Below, one piece after another: positions 26,845 to 41,050 of a stretch of DNA of 64,000 bases (the stretch's first letter is position 1; each line of letters begins with the position of its first letter). The notes under the pieces were generated by a model. It saw only the letters and a list, made by a program, of their open reading frames with translations, searched no databases and was not told the DNA's origin. A program made the position numbers and the translations under genes. The stretch is from Pseudomonas sp. (GTDB lineage: Bacteria; Pseudomonadota; Gammaproteobacteria; Pseudomonadales; Pseudomonadaceae), in the NCBI GenBank assembly GCA_007713455.1, contig VMRT01000018.1, positions 44,975-108,974 of the forward strand, written 5' to 3'.

Positions 26845-27329
26845 TCCGTCTCGCTGCTGCCGCCCTGCTCGGCCTTGCCACTCTGCCCGCCAGCGCCGAC
26901 GAGCTGGGCTATGAAGCCTATGTCGACAGCCCCAAGCGCATCAAATGTCTCTACGGCTACGTGACGGCGAAGACCGGTAACTTCGATGCCGCCAAAGCCA
27001 TCTTCGAAGACTGCGTGGCGCGCTGGAACGACGTCTACTCGATGATTTCGCTGGCGCAAATGTACGAGAGCGGCAGCGGCATGGAGCCGGATCTGAGCAA
27101 ATCCGCCGCGCTACTGAAGAAAGGCGCGGAGCAACCGGACGACGCCAGCTACGTCAGCCTGGCGCGCTACCACTGGGGCGTCGCTCTGGCCGAAGGGCGT
27201 GGCGTCGAAGCCGATTCCGTCGCAGCACGCCATTGGTTGCAGCGAGCAGCCGCCGGCGGCCAGGAAGAAGCCGAAGAATACCTGCGCCAGCTGGACCACA
27301 ACGACACCACTGCCCCCATCACACAATAA
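26841..27329 (+). CDS. Secreted Sel1/TPR-like repeat protein
   Basis: 162 residues with a signal peptide (LPASA-DEL) and helical Sel1-type repeats (AQMYESGSGMEPDLSKSAAL, then GVALAEGRGVEADSVAARHW). Such repeats bind other proteins. Its start overlaps the preceding gene (ATGA), and the propeller gene follows after 18 bases, so it is part of the ABC operon. A periplasmic adaptor role is inferred. Confidence 0.78.
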   Translation: MIRLAAAALLGLATLPASADELGYEAYVDSPKRIKCLYGYVTAKTGNFDAAKAIFEDCVARWNDVYSMISLAQMYESGSGMEPDLSKSAALLKKGAEQPDDASYVSLARYHWGVALAEGRGVEADSVAARHWLQRAAAGGQEEAEEYLRQLDHNDTTAPITQ

Positions 27330-27347
27330 CGACAAGAGAGCCCAACC

Positions 27348-28325
27348 ATGCCCAGAACTGCCCTTGCCTCCGCCATCGCCATTGCCATTGCCCTCAGCCT
27401 TGCCGCAGGTTCGGCTGCCGCCGCCACGGCCTACGTCTCCAACGAGAAAGACGACAGCATCAGCGTTATCAACCTGGACACGATGGAAACCGTCGAGACC
27501 CTGGAAGTCGGCATGCGCCCGCGCGGCCTCACGCTCTCCCATGACAACAAGCTGCTGTACATCTGCGCCAGCGACTCGGACACCGTGCAGGTGATGGACC
27601 TGGCCACGCGGCAGATCATCAAGCAGCTGCCGTCGGGCGCCGATCCCGAGCAGTTCGCCCTGCACCCGAACAACAAGTGGCTGTATATCTCCAATGAAGA
27701 CGACGCGCTGGTGACCGTGGTCGACGTCGACAAGGAAGAAGTGCTGGCGCAGATCGACGTCGGCGTCGAGCCCGAGGGCATGGGGGTGAGCCCGGACGGC
27801 AAGTGGGCGGTCAACACCAGCGAAACCACCAACATGCTGCACTGGATCGATACCAGCACCAACGAGCTGGTCGACAACACCCTGGTCGACCAGCGCCCCC
27901 GCCACGTCGAGTTCACCAAGGACAGCAGGCTGCTCTGGGCCTCGGCCGAGATCGGCGGCACGGTCAGCGTGGTGGACGTGGACAAACGCGAAATCCTCAA
28001 GACGCTGACGTTCAAGATCAAGGGCGTGCACCCGGACAAGGTCCAGCCGGTGGGCATCAAGCTTACCTCCGACGGCAAGTACGCCTTCGTCGCGCTCGGC
28101 CCGGCCAATCATATCGCCGTAGTCGATGCCAAAACCTACGAGGTGCTCGACTACCTGCTAGTGGGTCGCCGTGTCTGGCACATGGCATTCAACCCTGACG
28201 AGAGCCTGCTGCTGACCACCAACGGTGTCAGCGGCGACGTCTCGGTGATCGACGTCGACAAGCTCAAGGTCACCAAGTCGATCAAGGTCGGCCGCTATCC
28301 CTGGGGCGTGGTGGTCAGCCCATGA
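27348..28325 (+). CDS. PQQ-associated YVTN beta-propeller protein
   Basis: A secreted 325-residue protein made almost entirely of YVTN-type blades, with repeats such as YVSNEKDDSISVINLDTMETV and FVALGPANHIAVVDAKTYEVL. The signal peptide ends SAAAA. Family members are found beside PQQ-alcohol dehydrogenase ABC clusters. No active-site residues can be named. Its stop overlaps the ATPase start (ATGA). It may act as a periplasmic binding platform or assembly factor. Confidence 0.87.
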   Translation: MPRTALASAIAIAIALSLAAGSAAAATAYVSNEKDDSISVINLDTMETVETLEVGMRPRGLTLSHDNKLLYICASDSDTVQVMDLATRQIIKQLPSGADPEQFALHPNNKWLYISNEDDALVTVVDVDKEEVLAQIDVGVEPEGMGVSPDGKWAVNTSETTNMLHWIDTSTNELVDNTLVDQRPRHVEFTKDSRLLWASAEIGGTVSVVDVDKREILKTLTFKIKGVHPDKVQPVGIKLTSDGKYAFVALGPANHIAVVDAKTYEVLDYLLVGRRVWHMAFNPDESLLLTTNGVSGDVSVIDVDKLKVTKSIKVGRYPWGVVVSP

Positions 28326-29179
28326 ACTTACTGGAGGTCAGCGACGTCGCCTTCGCCTATGGTGAGCGGCTGGCGCTGGATGGGGTGAGCTTTACCGCAG
28401 CGCAGGGGCGTTTCACGGCGTTGCTTGGTCCGAACGGAGCCGGCAAATCGACGCTGATTGCGCTGCTGACCCGCCTGTACGACCTGCAGCAGGGGCAGAT
28501 CCGTATCGCCGGCTTCGATCTGCGCGAAACGCCGCGCAAGGCCCTTGCGCGCCTTGGCGTGGTGTTCCAGCAGAGCACACTGGACCTGGACCTCACGGTC
28601 GAACAGAACCTGCGCTACCACGCCGCGCTGCATGGTATGCCGCGGGCCGTGGCGAACGAACGTATCGAGCTGGAACTGCAGCGCCAGCAGCTCGGCGAGC
28701 GGCGACGCAGCAAGGTGCGCGAACTCAATGGCGGTCACCGTCGCCGTGTGGAAATCGCCCGTGCGCTGCTGCACCGGCCCGAGCTGCTGTTACTCGATGA
28801 GGCCAGCGCCGGCCTCGACCCCGCCAGCCGCCAGGCGCTCAACCAGCATGTACGCCTGCTCTGCCAGGAGCAGGGTATGAGCGTGCTGTGGACCACGCAC
28901 CTGCTCGATGAAGTCCAAGACGACGACGATCTGCTGATACTCAACCGCGGCCGCCTGGTGGCTCAGGGGCGTGCCGCGACCTTGGCCACCGAAGGCGAAG
29001 ACCTGGCCGCGAGCTTTGCACGGCTGACCGGCAGCGGCCTCGATCACCAGAGCGCCCTGCTCGACAGCACGCCGCGAGCAGTCGAAACCGGGCACGCGGC
29101 GTCTGCGACGCCGGCCTCCAACCCTGAGGCTGCTCGCTGCACGCGCGCGCCCCTCGATTCCGGGCGGAAAAGTTCATGA
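28322..29179 (+). CDS. ABC transporter ATP-binding protein of the PQQ-alcohol system
   Basis: A 285-residue cytoplasmic ATPase with Walker A GPNGAGKST (near residue 39), Walker B LLLLDEASAGLDP and the H-loop TTHLLDE. The signature reads LNGGH instead of LSGGQ, a departure seen in some exporter ATPases. The C-terminal 50 residues are a poorly conserved tail. It pairs with the permease that starts in its last codon (ATGA overlap). Its resemblance to ABC-2 type drug exporters suggests export rather than import. Confidence 0.88.
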   Translation: MNLLEVSDVAFAYGERLALDGVSFTAAQGRFTALLGPNGAGKSTLIALLTRLYDLQQGQIRIAGFDLRETPRKALARLGVVFQQSTLDLDLTVEQNLRYHAALHGMPRAVANERIELELQRQQLGERRRSKVRELNGGHRRRVEIARALLHRPELLLLDEASAGLDPASRQALNQHVRLLCQEQGMSVLWTTHLLDEVQDDDDLLILNRGRLVAQGRAATLATEGEDLAASFARLTGSGLDHQSALLDSTPRAVETGHAASATPASNPEAARCTRAPLDSGRKSS

Positions 29180-29967
29180 TCATCTACTGGGAATGCCTGC
29201 GCGGCATCGTTCTGCGCGAATGGCTGCGCTTCGTGCAACAGCGCTCGCGCTTCTTCAGTGCCCTGGTGCGGCCGCTACTCTGGCTGGTGGTTTTTGCCGC
29301 AGGCTTTCGGGCGGCGCTCGGCATCGCGATCATCGAGCCGTACGACACCTACATCACCTACGAAACCTACATCGTGCCGGGGCTGGCCTGTATGATCCTG
29401 CTGTTCAACGGCATGCAGGGTTCACTCTCGATGGTCTACGACCGCGAGATGGGCAGCATGCGCGTGTTGCTGACCAGCCCGTTGCCGCGCAGCTTTCTGC
29501 TGGCCAGCAAGCTCGTCGCCACGGCGTTGATCTCCTTGCTGCAGGTCTATGCGTTTCTCGCCATCGCCTGGTTCTACGGCGTACAGCCTCCACCGCTTGG
29601 GCTGATCGCCGCCCTGCCCGCCCTGCTGCTGGTGGCGCTGCTGCTCAGCGCCCTGGGTTTGCTACTCTCCAACGGAATTCGTCAGCTGGAGAACTTTGCC
29701 GGCGTGATGAATTTCGTGATCTTTCCGATGTTCTTTCTCTCGTCGGCGCTCTACCCGCTGTGGAAGATGCGTGAGGCGAGCGAGTGGCTGTACTGGATCT
29801 GCACCCTCAACCCCTTCACCCACGCTGTGGAGTTGGTTCGTCATGCGCTTTATCTGCGCCTGGCACCGACCGCACTGATGGTTTGCCTCGGACTGACCCT
29901 GCTGTTCAGTCTTCTCGCAGTAATCAGTTTCAACCCACAACATGCGGCCTTGCGCCGCTCAGCCTGA
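29176..29967 (+). CDS. pedC: ABC-2 type permease of the PQQ-alcohol system (PedC-like)
   Basis: A 263-residue membrane protein with six hydrophobic segments and the ABC-2 export-type core, MVYDREMGSMRVLLTSPLPR. It forms the membrane channel for the ATPase encoded immediately upstream. The presence of a binding protein in an operon with an export-type permease is unusual. The substrate could be an alcohol-derived product or a surface component; neither is shown. Confidence 0.87.
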   Translation: MIIYWECLRGIVLREWLRFVQQRSRFFSALVRPLLWLVVFAAGFRAALGIAIIEPYDTYITYETYIVPGLACMILLFNGMQGSLSMVYDREMGSMRVLLTSPLPRSFLLASKLVATALISLLQVYAFLAIAWFYGVQPPPLGLIAALPALLLVALLLSALGLLLSNGIRQLENFAGVMNFVIFPMFFLSSALYPLWKMREASEWLYWICTLNPFTHAVELVRHALYLRLAPTALMVCLGLTLLFSLLAVISFNPQHAALRRSA

Positions 29968-29976
29968 GCGATCTAC

Positions 29977-29986
29977 TACTTTGGTA
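29977..29986. promoter_or_regulatory. CCTTGGTA operator-like motif, copy 7
   Basis: TACTTTGGTA, one mismatch from the TACC-N2-GGTA palindrome, 85 bases before the CXXCW gene. A possible -10 (TAGGAT, 30006-30011) lies 19 bases downstream. Confidence 0.45.
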
Positions 29987-30070
29987 CCGATTTTCCCCTC
30001 CATCGTAGGATTTAAAAGACAGGCCCTTTGCTCTGTAATCGACCTATCGAAACGCCATGGAATACGGACT

Positions 30071-30634
30071 ATGTTCAGGTCGCTGCTGCCCTTGCTGATC
30101 GCCGCGCTGCCTGGGGTCTGCCTGCCCACGATTGCCGCGGCCGAAGAGCAGCTCGCCCTGTTCTCCACCGACGGCTATCGCCAGACGCAGTACCGCAGCC
30201 CGACACCACCTTCCATCGACGGTGCACAGACTCTGGATACGGCCGCGTTAAAGGCTTTGCTGGAAGAACAATCCGATGTGGTGCTGGTGGACGTGTATCG
30301 GAGCCAGTGGCTCGCCGGCCGTTTCATCGACAGCGAACCCCATGCAAACCTGCCCGGCAGCATCTGGCTGGCGAACACCGGCGATGGCAATCTGCAATCC
30401 GAATGGGCAAGCTACTTCAGCAACAACCTTGCCCGCGTCAGCCAGGGCAACCTGCAGCGGCCGCTGGTTTTCTACTGCCGCTCGGACTGCTGGCTCGGCT
30501 GGAACGCCACCAGGCGTGCCCATGCGCTGGGATACAAACGACTGTACTGGTATCGCGATGGGGTGGACGGTTGGGAACAGGCGGGCCTGCCCTTGCACCC
30601 TGCTTCTCCGGAGCCTCTGCCTGGCGATGAGTAG
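30071..30634 (+). CDS. PQQ-associated CXXCW rhodanese-like protein
   Basis: A secreted 187-residue protein with a rhodanese-like fold: VVLVDVYRSQWLAGRFI, then the catalytic-loop region FYCRSDCWLGW, which gives the CXXCW motif of the family, and RAHALGYKRLYWYRDGVDGW. The signal peptide ends AAAEE. The family co-occurs with PQQ-dependent alcohol oxidation. The first Cys corresponds to the sulfur-carrying rhodanese Cys, which links it conceptually to the SoxYZ-like carrier. Function unknown. Confidence 0.87.
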   Translation: MFRSLLPLLIAALPGVCLPTIAAAEEQLALFSTDGYRQTQYRSPTPPSIDGAQTLDTAALKALLEEQSDVVLVDVYRSQWLAGRFIDSEPHANLPGSIWLANTGDGNLQSEWASYFSNNLARVSQGNLQRPLVFYCRSDCWLGWNATRRAHALGYKRLYWYRDGVDGWEQAGLPLHPASPEPLPGDE

Positions 30635-30687
30635 CATCACCTGACCAGCATGCCCCCACCATAATCACAACAAAGAGGTGACCGGCC

Positions 30688-31353
30688 TTGTACAAGATCC
30701 TGATTGCGGACGACCATCCGCTGTTCCGTGAAGCCATCCATAACGTCATTCGCGACGGCTTCCCCGACAGCGAAATCCTTGAAACTGCCGACCTCGACAG
30801 CGCGCTGGCGCTGACCCTGGAACACGACGATCTCGATCTGGTGCTGCTGGACCTGAACATGCCCGGCATGCACGGCCTCAACGGCCTGATCAATCTGCGC
30901 AACGAAGCACCGACCATTCCGGTGGTGATCGTCTCGGCGGAGCAGGACAAGCAGATCGTGCTGCAGGCCATTACCTACGGCGCCGTCGGCTTTATCACCA
31001 AATCCTCGCCGCGTGCGCAGATGACCGACGCCATCGAGCAGATTCTCAACGGCAACGTCTACCTTCCTTCGGACATCATCCGCAGCCAGAAGCCCAGCAG
31101 CCGCCACTCCCATCACAACGAGCAATCGATCCCGCCGGAACTATTGCAGGCGCTGACGCGCAAGCAGCTGCTTGTGCTCGAGCGCATGACCAAGGGTGAA
31201 TCCAACAAGCAGATCGCCTACAACCTCGACATCGCCGAGACCACGGTGAAGGCACACGTATCGGCAATCCTGCGCAAGCTCAACGTGCACAATCGTGTAC
31301 AGGCGATCCTTTCTGCCGGGGACATCGACTTCACCGCCTATCTGCGCCGCTGA
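30688..31353 (+). CDS. erbR: LuxR-type response regulator ErbR/AgmR
   Basis: A 221-residue response regulator, closely similar to the glycerol/ethanol oxidation activator AgmR (ErbR). The receiver domain begins [16 protein letters not shown] and has the phospho-acceptor in [11 protein letters not shown] (near residue 54) and the Lys in ITKSS. A LuxR helix-turn-helix ([22 protein letters not shown]) occupies 155-215. The start is a TTG at 30688 with GAGGTG seven bases upstream. It is a known top-level activator of quinoprotein ethanol oxidation in P. aeruginosa. No partner kinase is adjacent. Confidence 0.93.
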   Translation: MYKILIADDHPLFREAIHNVIRDGFPDSEILETADLDSALALTLEHDDLDLVLLDLNMPGMHGLNGLINLRNEAPTIPVVIVSAEQDKQIVLQAITYGAVGFITKSSPRAQMTDAIEQILNGNVYLPSDIIRSQKPSSRHSHHNEQSIPPELLQALTRKQLLVLERMTKGESNKQIAYNLDIAETTVKAHVSAILRKLNVHNRVQAILSAGDIDFTAYLRR

Positions 31354-31367
31354 AGCGGCGCAGATAG
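31338..31367. terminator. Hairpin embracing the erbR stop codon
   Basis: CTATCTGCGCCGC and GCGGCGCAGATAG form a perfect 13-bp stem. The four-base loop TGAA contains the erbR stop codon. There is no T-run. It may stabilise the transcript end or act between the convergent erbR and cysG genes. Confidence 0.6.
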
Positions 31368-31380
31368 CGTCGACCTCTTG

Positions 31381-32775
31381 CTAGGCGCTCGCCTGGGCGC
31401 CCTCGAACCAGGCCAGTTTCTCGCGTAGCTGGACCACTTCTCCGACGATCAGCAGCGTCGGTGCCTGCACCTGCTCCTGGGCGATACGCTGGGCGAGGGT
31501 TTCCAGCGTCCCGGTGAATACACGCTGATTGGTGGTGGTGCCCTGCTGCACCAGCGCCGCCGGCGTATCCGCCGAACGTCCATGGGCTATCAGTTGCTGG
31601 CAGATCACCGGCAGGCCCACCAGGCCCATGTAGAACACCAGCGTCTGTGCTGGCGCGGCGAGTTCCGCCCAGGGCAGATCGCAGCTGCCGTCTTTCAGAT
31701 GACCGGTGACGAAACGCACCGATTGCGCATGATCTCGGTGGGTGAGCGGAATGCCGGCATAAGCGGCACAGCCGCTGGCGGCAGTAATACCCGGCACGAC
31801 CTGGAACGGCACACCGTTGGCTGCCAGTTCCTCGATCTCCTCACCACCGCGGCCAAAGATGAACGGGTCACCGCCCTTGAGCCGCAGCACGCGCTTGCCT
31901 TCCTTGGCCAGGGTCACCAGTTTCTGGTTGATCTGCTCCTGCGGCACCGCGTGTTCCGAACGCTGCTTGCCAACATAGATGCGATCGGCATCGCGCCGGC
32001 ACAGGTCAATGATCGCTGGCGCCACCAGGCGATCGTAGAGCACGACATCAGCCTGCTGCATCAGGCGCAAGGCACGGAAAGTCAGCAGGTCAGGATCGCC
32101 CGGGCCAGCGCCTACCAAATAAACCTCGCCCAGCGCGCGCGGCGCTGCACCGGCAAGCTTCTCTGCCAGCAGGCGCTCGGCTTCGGCGCTGCACCCAGCC
32201 AACGCCTGTTCGGCGATCGGTCCCTGGAAGGTTTCCTCCCAGAACACCCGCCGCTGCTGAACGTTGGCAAACTTGGCTTTGACCTGAGCGCGGAACTGCT
32301 TGGCCAGACCGGCCAGCTGGCCGTAGGCCGCGGGAATCCAGGTCTCGATGCGCGCGCGGATCAACCGCGCCAGCACCGGTGCATCGCCACCACTGGAAAC
32401 CGCAATCACCAGCGGCGAGCGGTCGACGATCGCCGGAAAGATCACGCTGCACAGCTGCGGCGAGTCGACCACGTTGACCGGCATGCCCAGCGCGTTGGCG
32501 TGCTGCGAAACCGCGGCATTCAGCGGCTCGTCATCGGTGGCAGCGATGGCCAGCACACAACCTTGCAGGTCTTGCGGGTCATAGCCACGATCGAGGCATT
32601 CGCCATCGCCCGCCTCTACCAGTTCGGCCAGTTGCGCCTCGATGCTCGGCGCCACCACCCGCAGCCGAGCTCCAGCTTCGCTCAGCAGCCGCGCCTTGCG
32701 CAGCGCGATCTCGCCACCCCCGACAATCAGTACCGTGCGGCCTTTGAGGTTGTGGAACAGCGGGAGGTATTCCAT
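31381..32775 (-). CDS. cysG: Sirohaem synthase CysG (trifunctional)
   Basis: A 464-residue cytoplasmic enzyme that makes sirohaem for sulfite and nitrite reductases. The N-terminal dehydrogenase/ferrochelatase part has [14 protein letters not shown]. The C-terminal uroporphyrinogen-III methyltransferase has [28 protein letters not shown] and GITAASG. The ATG at 32775 begins MEYLPLF, the usual start. It lies downstream of serS on the same strand, separated by a hexanucleotide repeat. Confidence 0.95.
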   Translation of the reverse strand: MEYLPLFHNLKGRTVLIVGGGEIALRKARLLSEAGARLRVVAPSIEAQLAELVEAGDGECLDRGYDPQDLQGCVLAIAATDDEPLNAAVSQHANALGMPVNVVDSPQLCSVIFPAIVDRSPLVIAVSSGGDAPVLARLIRARIETWIPAAYGQLAGLAKQFRAQVKAKFANVQQRRVFWEETFQGPIAEQALAGCSAEAERLLAEKLAGAAPRALGEVYLVGAGPGDPDLLTFRALRLMQQADVVLYDRLVAPAIIDLCRRDADRIYVGKQRSEHAVPQEQINQKLVTLAKEGKRVLRLKGGDPFIFGRGGEEIEELAANGVPFQVVPGITAASGCAAYAGIPLTHRDHAQSVRFVTGHLKDGSCDLPWAELAAPAQTLVFYMGLVGLPVICQQLIAHGRSADTPAALVQQGTTTNQRVFTGTLETLAQRIAQEQVQAPTLLIVGEVVQLREKLAWFEGAQASA

Positions 32776-32890
32776 GGGCGAATCCTGGAGGGTCGTTGGT
32801 GGTAAGGGCATCACAGCCATTACGGCCGCGATGCCCCTTGTCGAATATCAAGGATCCGGCCTGATGCCAAGCCGCGATGACGCAGCGCCG

Positions 32891-34269
<1,379 letters not shown>

Positions 34270-34290
34270 TTACTGTGAACGGTCGTCGGT

Positions 34291-34665
34291 TCATAACCTT
34301 GCGAGCATGAGGCCCGCCCAGGCTGCCAGCAAGCCACCGAGTACGCTGCCTCCGACGTAGGCGAAGGCGGTAGCCAGTTGACCACTTTCCAGAAGCCGCA
34401 AGGCGTCCAGCGAGAAGCTGGAGAAGGTCGTCAGCGCGCCGAGAAAACCGATGATCAGCGCGCCACGCAGCTCAGGCGAAATGTCCGGTCGCGCGAGAAA
34501 AGTGGCGTAGAGGTAGCCGATGAGCAGGCATCCCAGCAGGTTCACCGCCAGGGTGGCCAGATAGAAATGCCGTGGCCACTGCGTGCTGACCCAGGTGGCG
34601 ACGGCAAAGCGCAACAATGTTCCAACCACACCGCCGCAGGCGACGGCGATCGCCATGCGGATCAT
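34291..34665 (-). CDS. crcB: Fluoride ion channel CrcB
   Basis: A 124-residue membrane protein with four hydrophobic helices and the family motifs [24 protein letters not shown] and [13 protein letters not shown]. As a dual-topology dimer it expels fluoride. Its ATG overlaps the rarA stop codon (ATGA). No fluoride riboswitch can precede it because the upstream sequence is coding. Confidence 0.95.
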   Translation of the reverse strand: MIRMAIAVACGGVVGTLLRFAVATWVSTQWPRHFYLATLAVNLLGCLLIGYLYATFLARPDISPELRGALIIGFLGALTTFSSFSLDALRLLESGQLATAFAYVGGSVLGGLLAAWAGLMLARL

Positions 34666-35987
34666 CCCTTTCTCCGTTGTATGGGGCTTTCTCGATCGAG
34701 CCGGGCCAGATGTTCGAGCTTGTCGCGAATCTTGCTCTCCAACCCGCGCGGAGCAGGATGGTAGTAGCGACGCGGCTCCATGGCCTCGGGAAAATAATCC
34801 TCGCCCGCGGCATAGGCATCCGGCTCGTCATGGGCGTAGCGGTATTCGTTACCGTAGCCGAGTTCTTTCATCAGTTTGGTCGGCGCATTGCGCAGGTGCA
34901 GCGGCACTTCCTGCGAACCATTTTCGGCGGCATCGCGCATCGCTGCCTTGAACGCGGTATAGACGGCGTTGCTTTTCGGCGCGCAGGCGAGATAGACGAT
35001 CGCCTGCGCCACGGCCAGCTCACCTTCCGGACTGCCCAGCCGCTCCTGCACGTCCCAGGCATTCAGGCACAGCGGCAGCGCGCGGGGGTCAGCATTGCCG
35101 ATTTCTTCACTGGCCATGCGTACGACGCGCCGGGCCAGGTACAGCGGGTCGCAGCCACCGTCGAGCATGCGCGCAAACCAGTAAAGTGCCGCGTCTGGAT
35201 TGGAGCCTCGTACCGATTTGTGCAGTGCGGATATCTGGTCGTAGAACGCCTCGCCGCCCTTGTCGAAACGGCGCCGGCTGTCACCCAGCAAATCCTGCAG
35301 CAGATCGGTACTGATGGTGCCGCCCTGCTCCGCCAGATCGGAGGCGTTCTCCAGCAAGTTGAGCAGCCGCCGCCCATCGCCGTCAGCCGCGGCCAGCAAC
35401 ATCTGAAAGCTCTCTTCCGGCAATTCGAGGTGCAGGTCACCCAGCCCTTTTGGATCGCTCAGCGCACGGGAGACCAGTTTGCGCAACGCTGCCTCGTCAA
35501 GGCTTTTCAGCACGTAGACGCGGGCCCGCGAGAGCAACGCATTGTTGAGTTCGAAGGATGGATTTTCGGTGGTCGCGCCGATGAAGATCAGCGTGCCGTC
35601 TTCAACGTAAGGCAGAAAGGCATCCTGCTGCGACTTGTTGAAGCGATGCACCTCATCGACGAACAGGATGGTCCGCCGGCCATATTGCGCAGCCTGCTGC
35701 TTGGCGATCTCCACTGCCTGGCGGATTTCCTTCACCCCGGCGAGCACGGCCGAAACCGTCTCGAAATGGGCGTCTGACACCTTGGCCAAGAGCCGCGCCA
35801 GGGTGGTCTTGCCGACCCCGGGCGGGCCCCAGAACACCATGGAATGCAGCGCGCCCTGCTCCAGCGCCTCGCGCAACGGCTTGCCGCGGGCAAGCAGGTG
35901 CTCCTGCCCGACGTATTCGTCGAGGCTGGCTGCGCGCAGACGCGCGGCAAGTGGCTGGGCGACGGGTTCGCGGCTGAACAGGTCCAT
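34662..35987 (-). CDS. rarA: Replication-associated recombination protein RarA (MgsA)
   Basis: A 441-residue AAA+ ATPase acting at stalled forks. Walker [12 protein letters not shown] is near residue 55 and Walker [17 protein letters not shown] near 115. The C-terminal tetramerisation domain carries [16 protein letters not shown]. It opens [19 protein letters not shown], the standard N-terminus. It is co-transcribed with crcB by a four-base overlap. Confidence 0.95.
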   Translation of the reverse strand: MDLFSREPVAQPLAARLRAASLDEYVGQEHLLARGKPLREALEQGALHSMVFWGPPGVGKTTLARLLAKVSDAHFETVSAVLAGVKEIRQAVEIAKQQAAQYGRRTILFVDEVHRFNKSQQDAFLPYVEDGTLIFIGATTENPSFELNNALLSRARVYVLKSLDEAALRKLVSRALSDPKGLGDLHLELPEESFQMLLAAADGDGRRLLNLLENASDLAEQGGTISTDLLQDLLGDSRRRFDKGGEAFYDQISALHKSVRGSNPDAALYWFARMLDGGCDPLYLARRVVRMASEEIGNADPRALPLCLNAWDVQERLGSPEGELAVAQAIVYLACAPKSNAVYTAFKAAMRDAAENGSQEVPLHLRNAPTKLMKELGYGNEYRYAHDEPDAYAAGEDYFPEAMEPRRYYHPAPRGLESKIRDKLEHLARLDRESPIQRRKG

Positions 35988-36008
35988 TGCGGACGGTTAC
36001 CTCAATTG

Positions 36009-36036
36009 CAGCGGCCTGCAATTACGCAGGCCGCTG
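36009..36036. terminator. Hairpin between lolA and rarA
   Basis: CAGCGGCCTGC and GCAGGCCGCTG form an 11-bp stem with a six-base loop in the 71-base gap. On the minus strand it is not followed by a T-run. It may modulate read-through or processing inside the operon. Confidence 0.45.
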
Positions 36037-36058
36037 AAAACGATATGCCGGACGTAGG

Positions 36059-36685
36059 TCACTCGGAGATGACGTCGGCACCCTCGGGGATTTCGAAGGT
36101 GAACAGATCGGCCTTCAGCGGCTGGTTCATCTTCACACCCATGAACAGGATATTGGTGCGCTGACCAACGCTGTCGATCAGTTGCATGTCATTGATCACT
36201 CCGTTGCGAAATGACAGACGCAGGTTATCGAAAAGCGTGTCCTTGGCCTTGGGCTTGAGCGTGAAATCCACGACCTCACCGGCCTCCTTGTGGGAAACCT
36301 CGAAGTTCTCGCTGATGGTGGAAACGTCGCCGGACAGCAGCAGCGCCGGAGTATGAGTCAGGCGCTGGTCGAGCTCCTGGATGGTGACCTGCTCGAGATC
36401 CGGGTCATACAGCCAGACTTTCTTGCCGTTGGAGACCAGCAGCTGCTCCATCGGTGCGTCGGTGTGCCAGCGGAACTGGCCGGGGCGCTTCAATGCCAGC
36501 TCGCCCGAGGTCTCCTGCAACTGGGTACCGCTGCCATCGAGCGAAAGCTGCGAGAAGCGGCCAGTCAGGGTTTCGGCCTGATTGAGCAGACCGGTCAGTC
36601 GTTTGGTGGATGCAGCCTGGTCGGCGTGAGCCGGGGCCAGGGCAACCAACAGGACAGATGCACACAGCAAACGGATCAATTGCAT
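36059..36685 (-). CDS. lolA: Outer-membrane lipoprotein carrier protein LolA
   Basis: A periplasmic chaperone that ferries lipoproteins from LolCDE to LolB. 208 residues, with a signal peptide ending APAHA and LolA features such as [20 protein letters not shown] and [17 protein letters not shown]. The ATG at 36685 is chosen because GAGGG precedes it; an upstream in-frame ATG at 36706 would overlap the end of ftsK. Confidence 0.95.
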   Translation of the reverse strand: MQLIRLLCASVLLVALAPAHADQAASTKRLTGLLNQAETLTGRFSQLSLDGSGTQLQETSGELALKRPGQFRWHTDAPMEQLLVSNGKKVWLYDPDLEQVTIQELDQRLTHTPALLLSGDVSTISENFEVSHKEAGEVVDFTLKPKAKDTLFDNLRLSFRNGVINDMQLIDSVGQRTNILFMGVKMNQPLKADLFTFEIPEGADVISE

Positions 36686-36702
36686 GTAGCCCTCGAAGCG
36701 AT

Positions 36703-39108
<2,406 letters not shown>

Positions 39109-39308
39109 AACGCTTTCTTTCCTGCGCCTGCGGCGCGATGAACCGTAGTCAGCCAGAACCCCGGCATTGTACGGGTTTGTCGATTCGATGGCATGCAGGT
39201 TCCGCGGCGGCTTGGGCTTTTGCCGATGCTTCGGTGTAGCATAAACGCCCGATTTCCCGACGCGGCTCGACTGGAGCACGCTTCTCTATTTGCAACAAAG
39301 GCTTATGA

Positions 39309-40265
<957 letters not shown>

Positions 40266-40317
40266 TCTAGTGGCGGGCCCTCGGCCCGCCCTCTCCTACC
40301 TGCATATGCGTGGCGAC

Positions 40318-40998
40318 ATGCTGACCTGGCTAAAGCGCGACGATCTCTGCTTCCCCCCTCTCGAAGCGGCTTTGCGAGAACCCAACGGCCTTTTGGCTGC
40401 TGGGGGTGACCTTAGCCATGAACGCCTGCTGGCCGCCTATCGCCACGGCTGCTTTCCCTGGTACCAGGATGGGCAGCCGTTGCTGTGGTGGTCTCCCGAT
40501 CCGCGAACGGTGCTGTTCCCGAACGAACTGCATGTGTCGCGCAGCCTGCGCAAGCGCATCCGTCAGGCCGAATTTCAGGTGACCTTCGATCAAGCGTTTA
40601 CCGACGTGATCCAAGGCTGTGCCGGGCCTCGTAGCTATTCGGACGGAACCTGGATCACCACACCGATGCAGCAAGCCTATGTTCAGTTGCACGAAATGGG
40701 TGTCGCGCATTCGGTAGAAGTCTGGCAGGAGCAGCATCTCGTCGGCGGACTCTACGGACTGGCAATCGGTAAGCTATTTTTCGGCGAGTCGATGTTCAGT
40801 CGCGCTACCGATGCGTCCAAGGTTGGATTCGTCACACTGGTGGAACAGCTGCGTGACTGGGGTTTTGTCCTGATTGACTGCCAGATGCCGACACGTCATC
40901 TGGAAAGCTTTGGCGCCCGCAGCATTGCGCGTGAGCAATTCGCCGCCGCACTTGCCGAGCATCTGGATCAGCCCAGCGCAGCCGACTGGCGCGCCTAG
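40318..40998 (+). CDS. aat: Leucyl/phenylalanyl-tRNA-protein transferase
   Basis: Adds Leu or Phe to proteins with N-terminal Arg or Lys, marking them for ClpAPS. 226 residues opening [16 protein letters not shown], with the family blocks [29 protein letters not shown] and [10 protein letters not shown]. The ATG at 40318 matches the family start. It works with bpt next door and with clpA/clpS a few genes on, so the N-degron pathway is clustered here. Confidence 0.95.
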   Translation: MLTWLKRDDLCFPPLEAALREPNGLLAAGGDLSHERLLAAYRHGCFPWYQDGQPLLWWSPDPRTVLFPNELHVSRSLRKRIRQAEFQVTFDQAFTDVIQGCAGPRSYSDGTWITTPMQQAYVQLHEMGVAHSVEVWQEQHLVGGLYGLAIGKLFFGESMFSRATDASKVGFVTLVEQLRDWGFVLIDCQMPTRHLESFGARSIAREQFAAALAEHLDQPSAADWRA

Positions 40999-41050
40999 TC
41001 GGCTACCGCAAGCTGACCTACACTCAGCTCATGATTTCTGAGAGTTGACC

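Noticed and set aside
34600..34740. Possible fluoride riboswitch before crcB
   Set aside because: The crcB start overlaps the rarA coding end, so there is no leader that could hold one.
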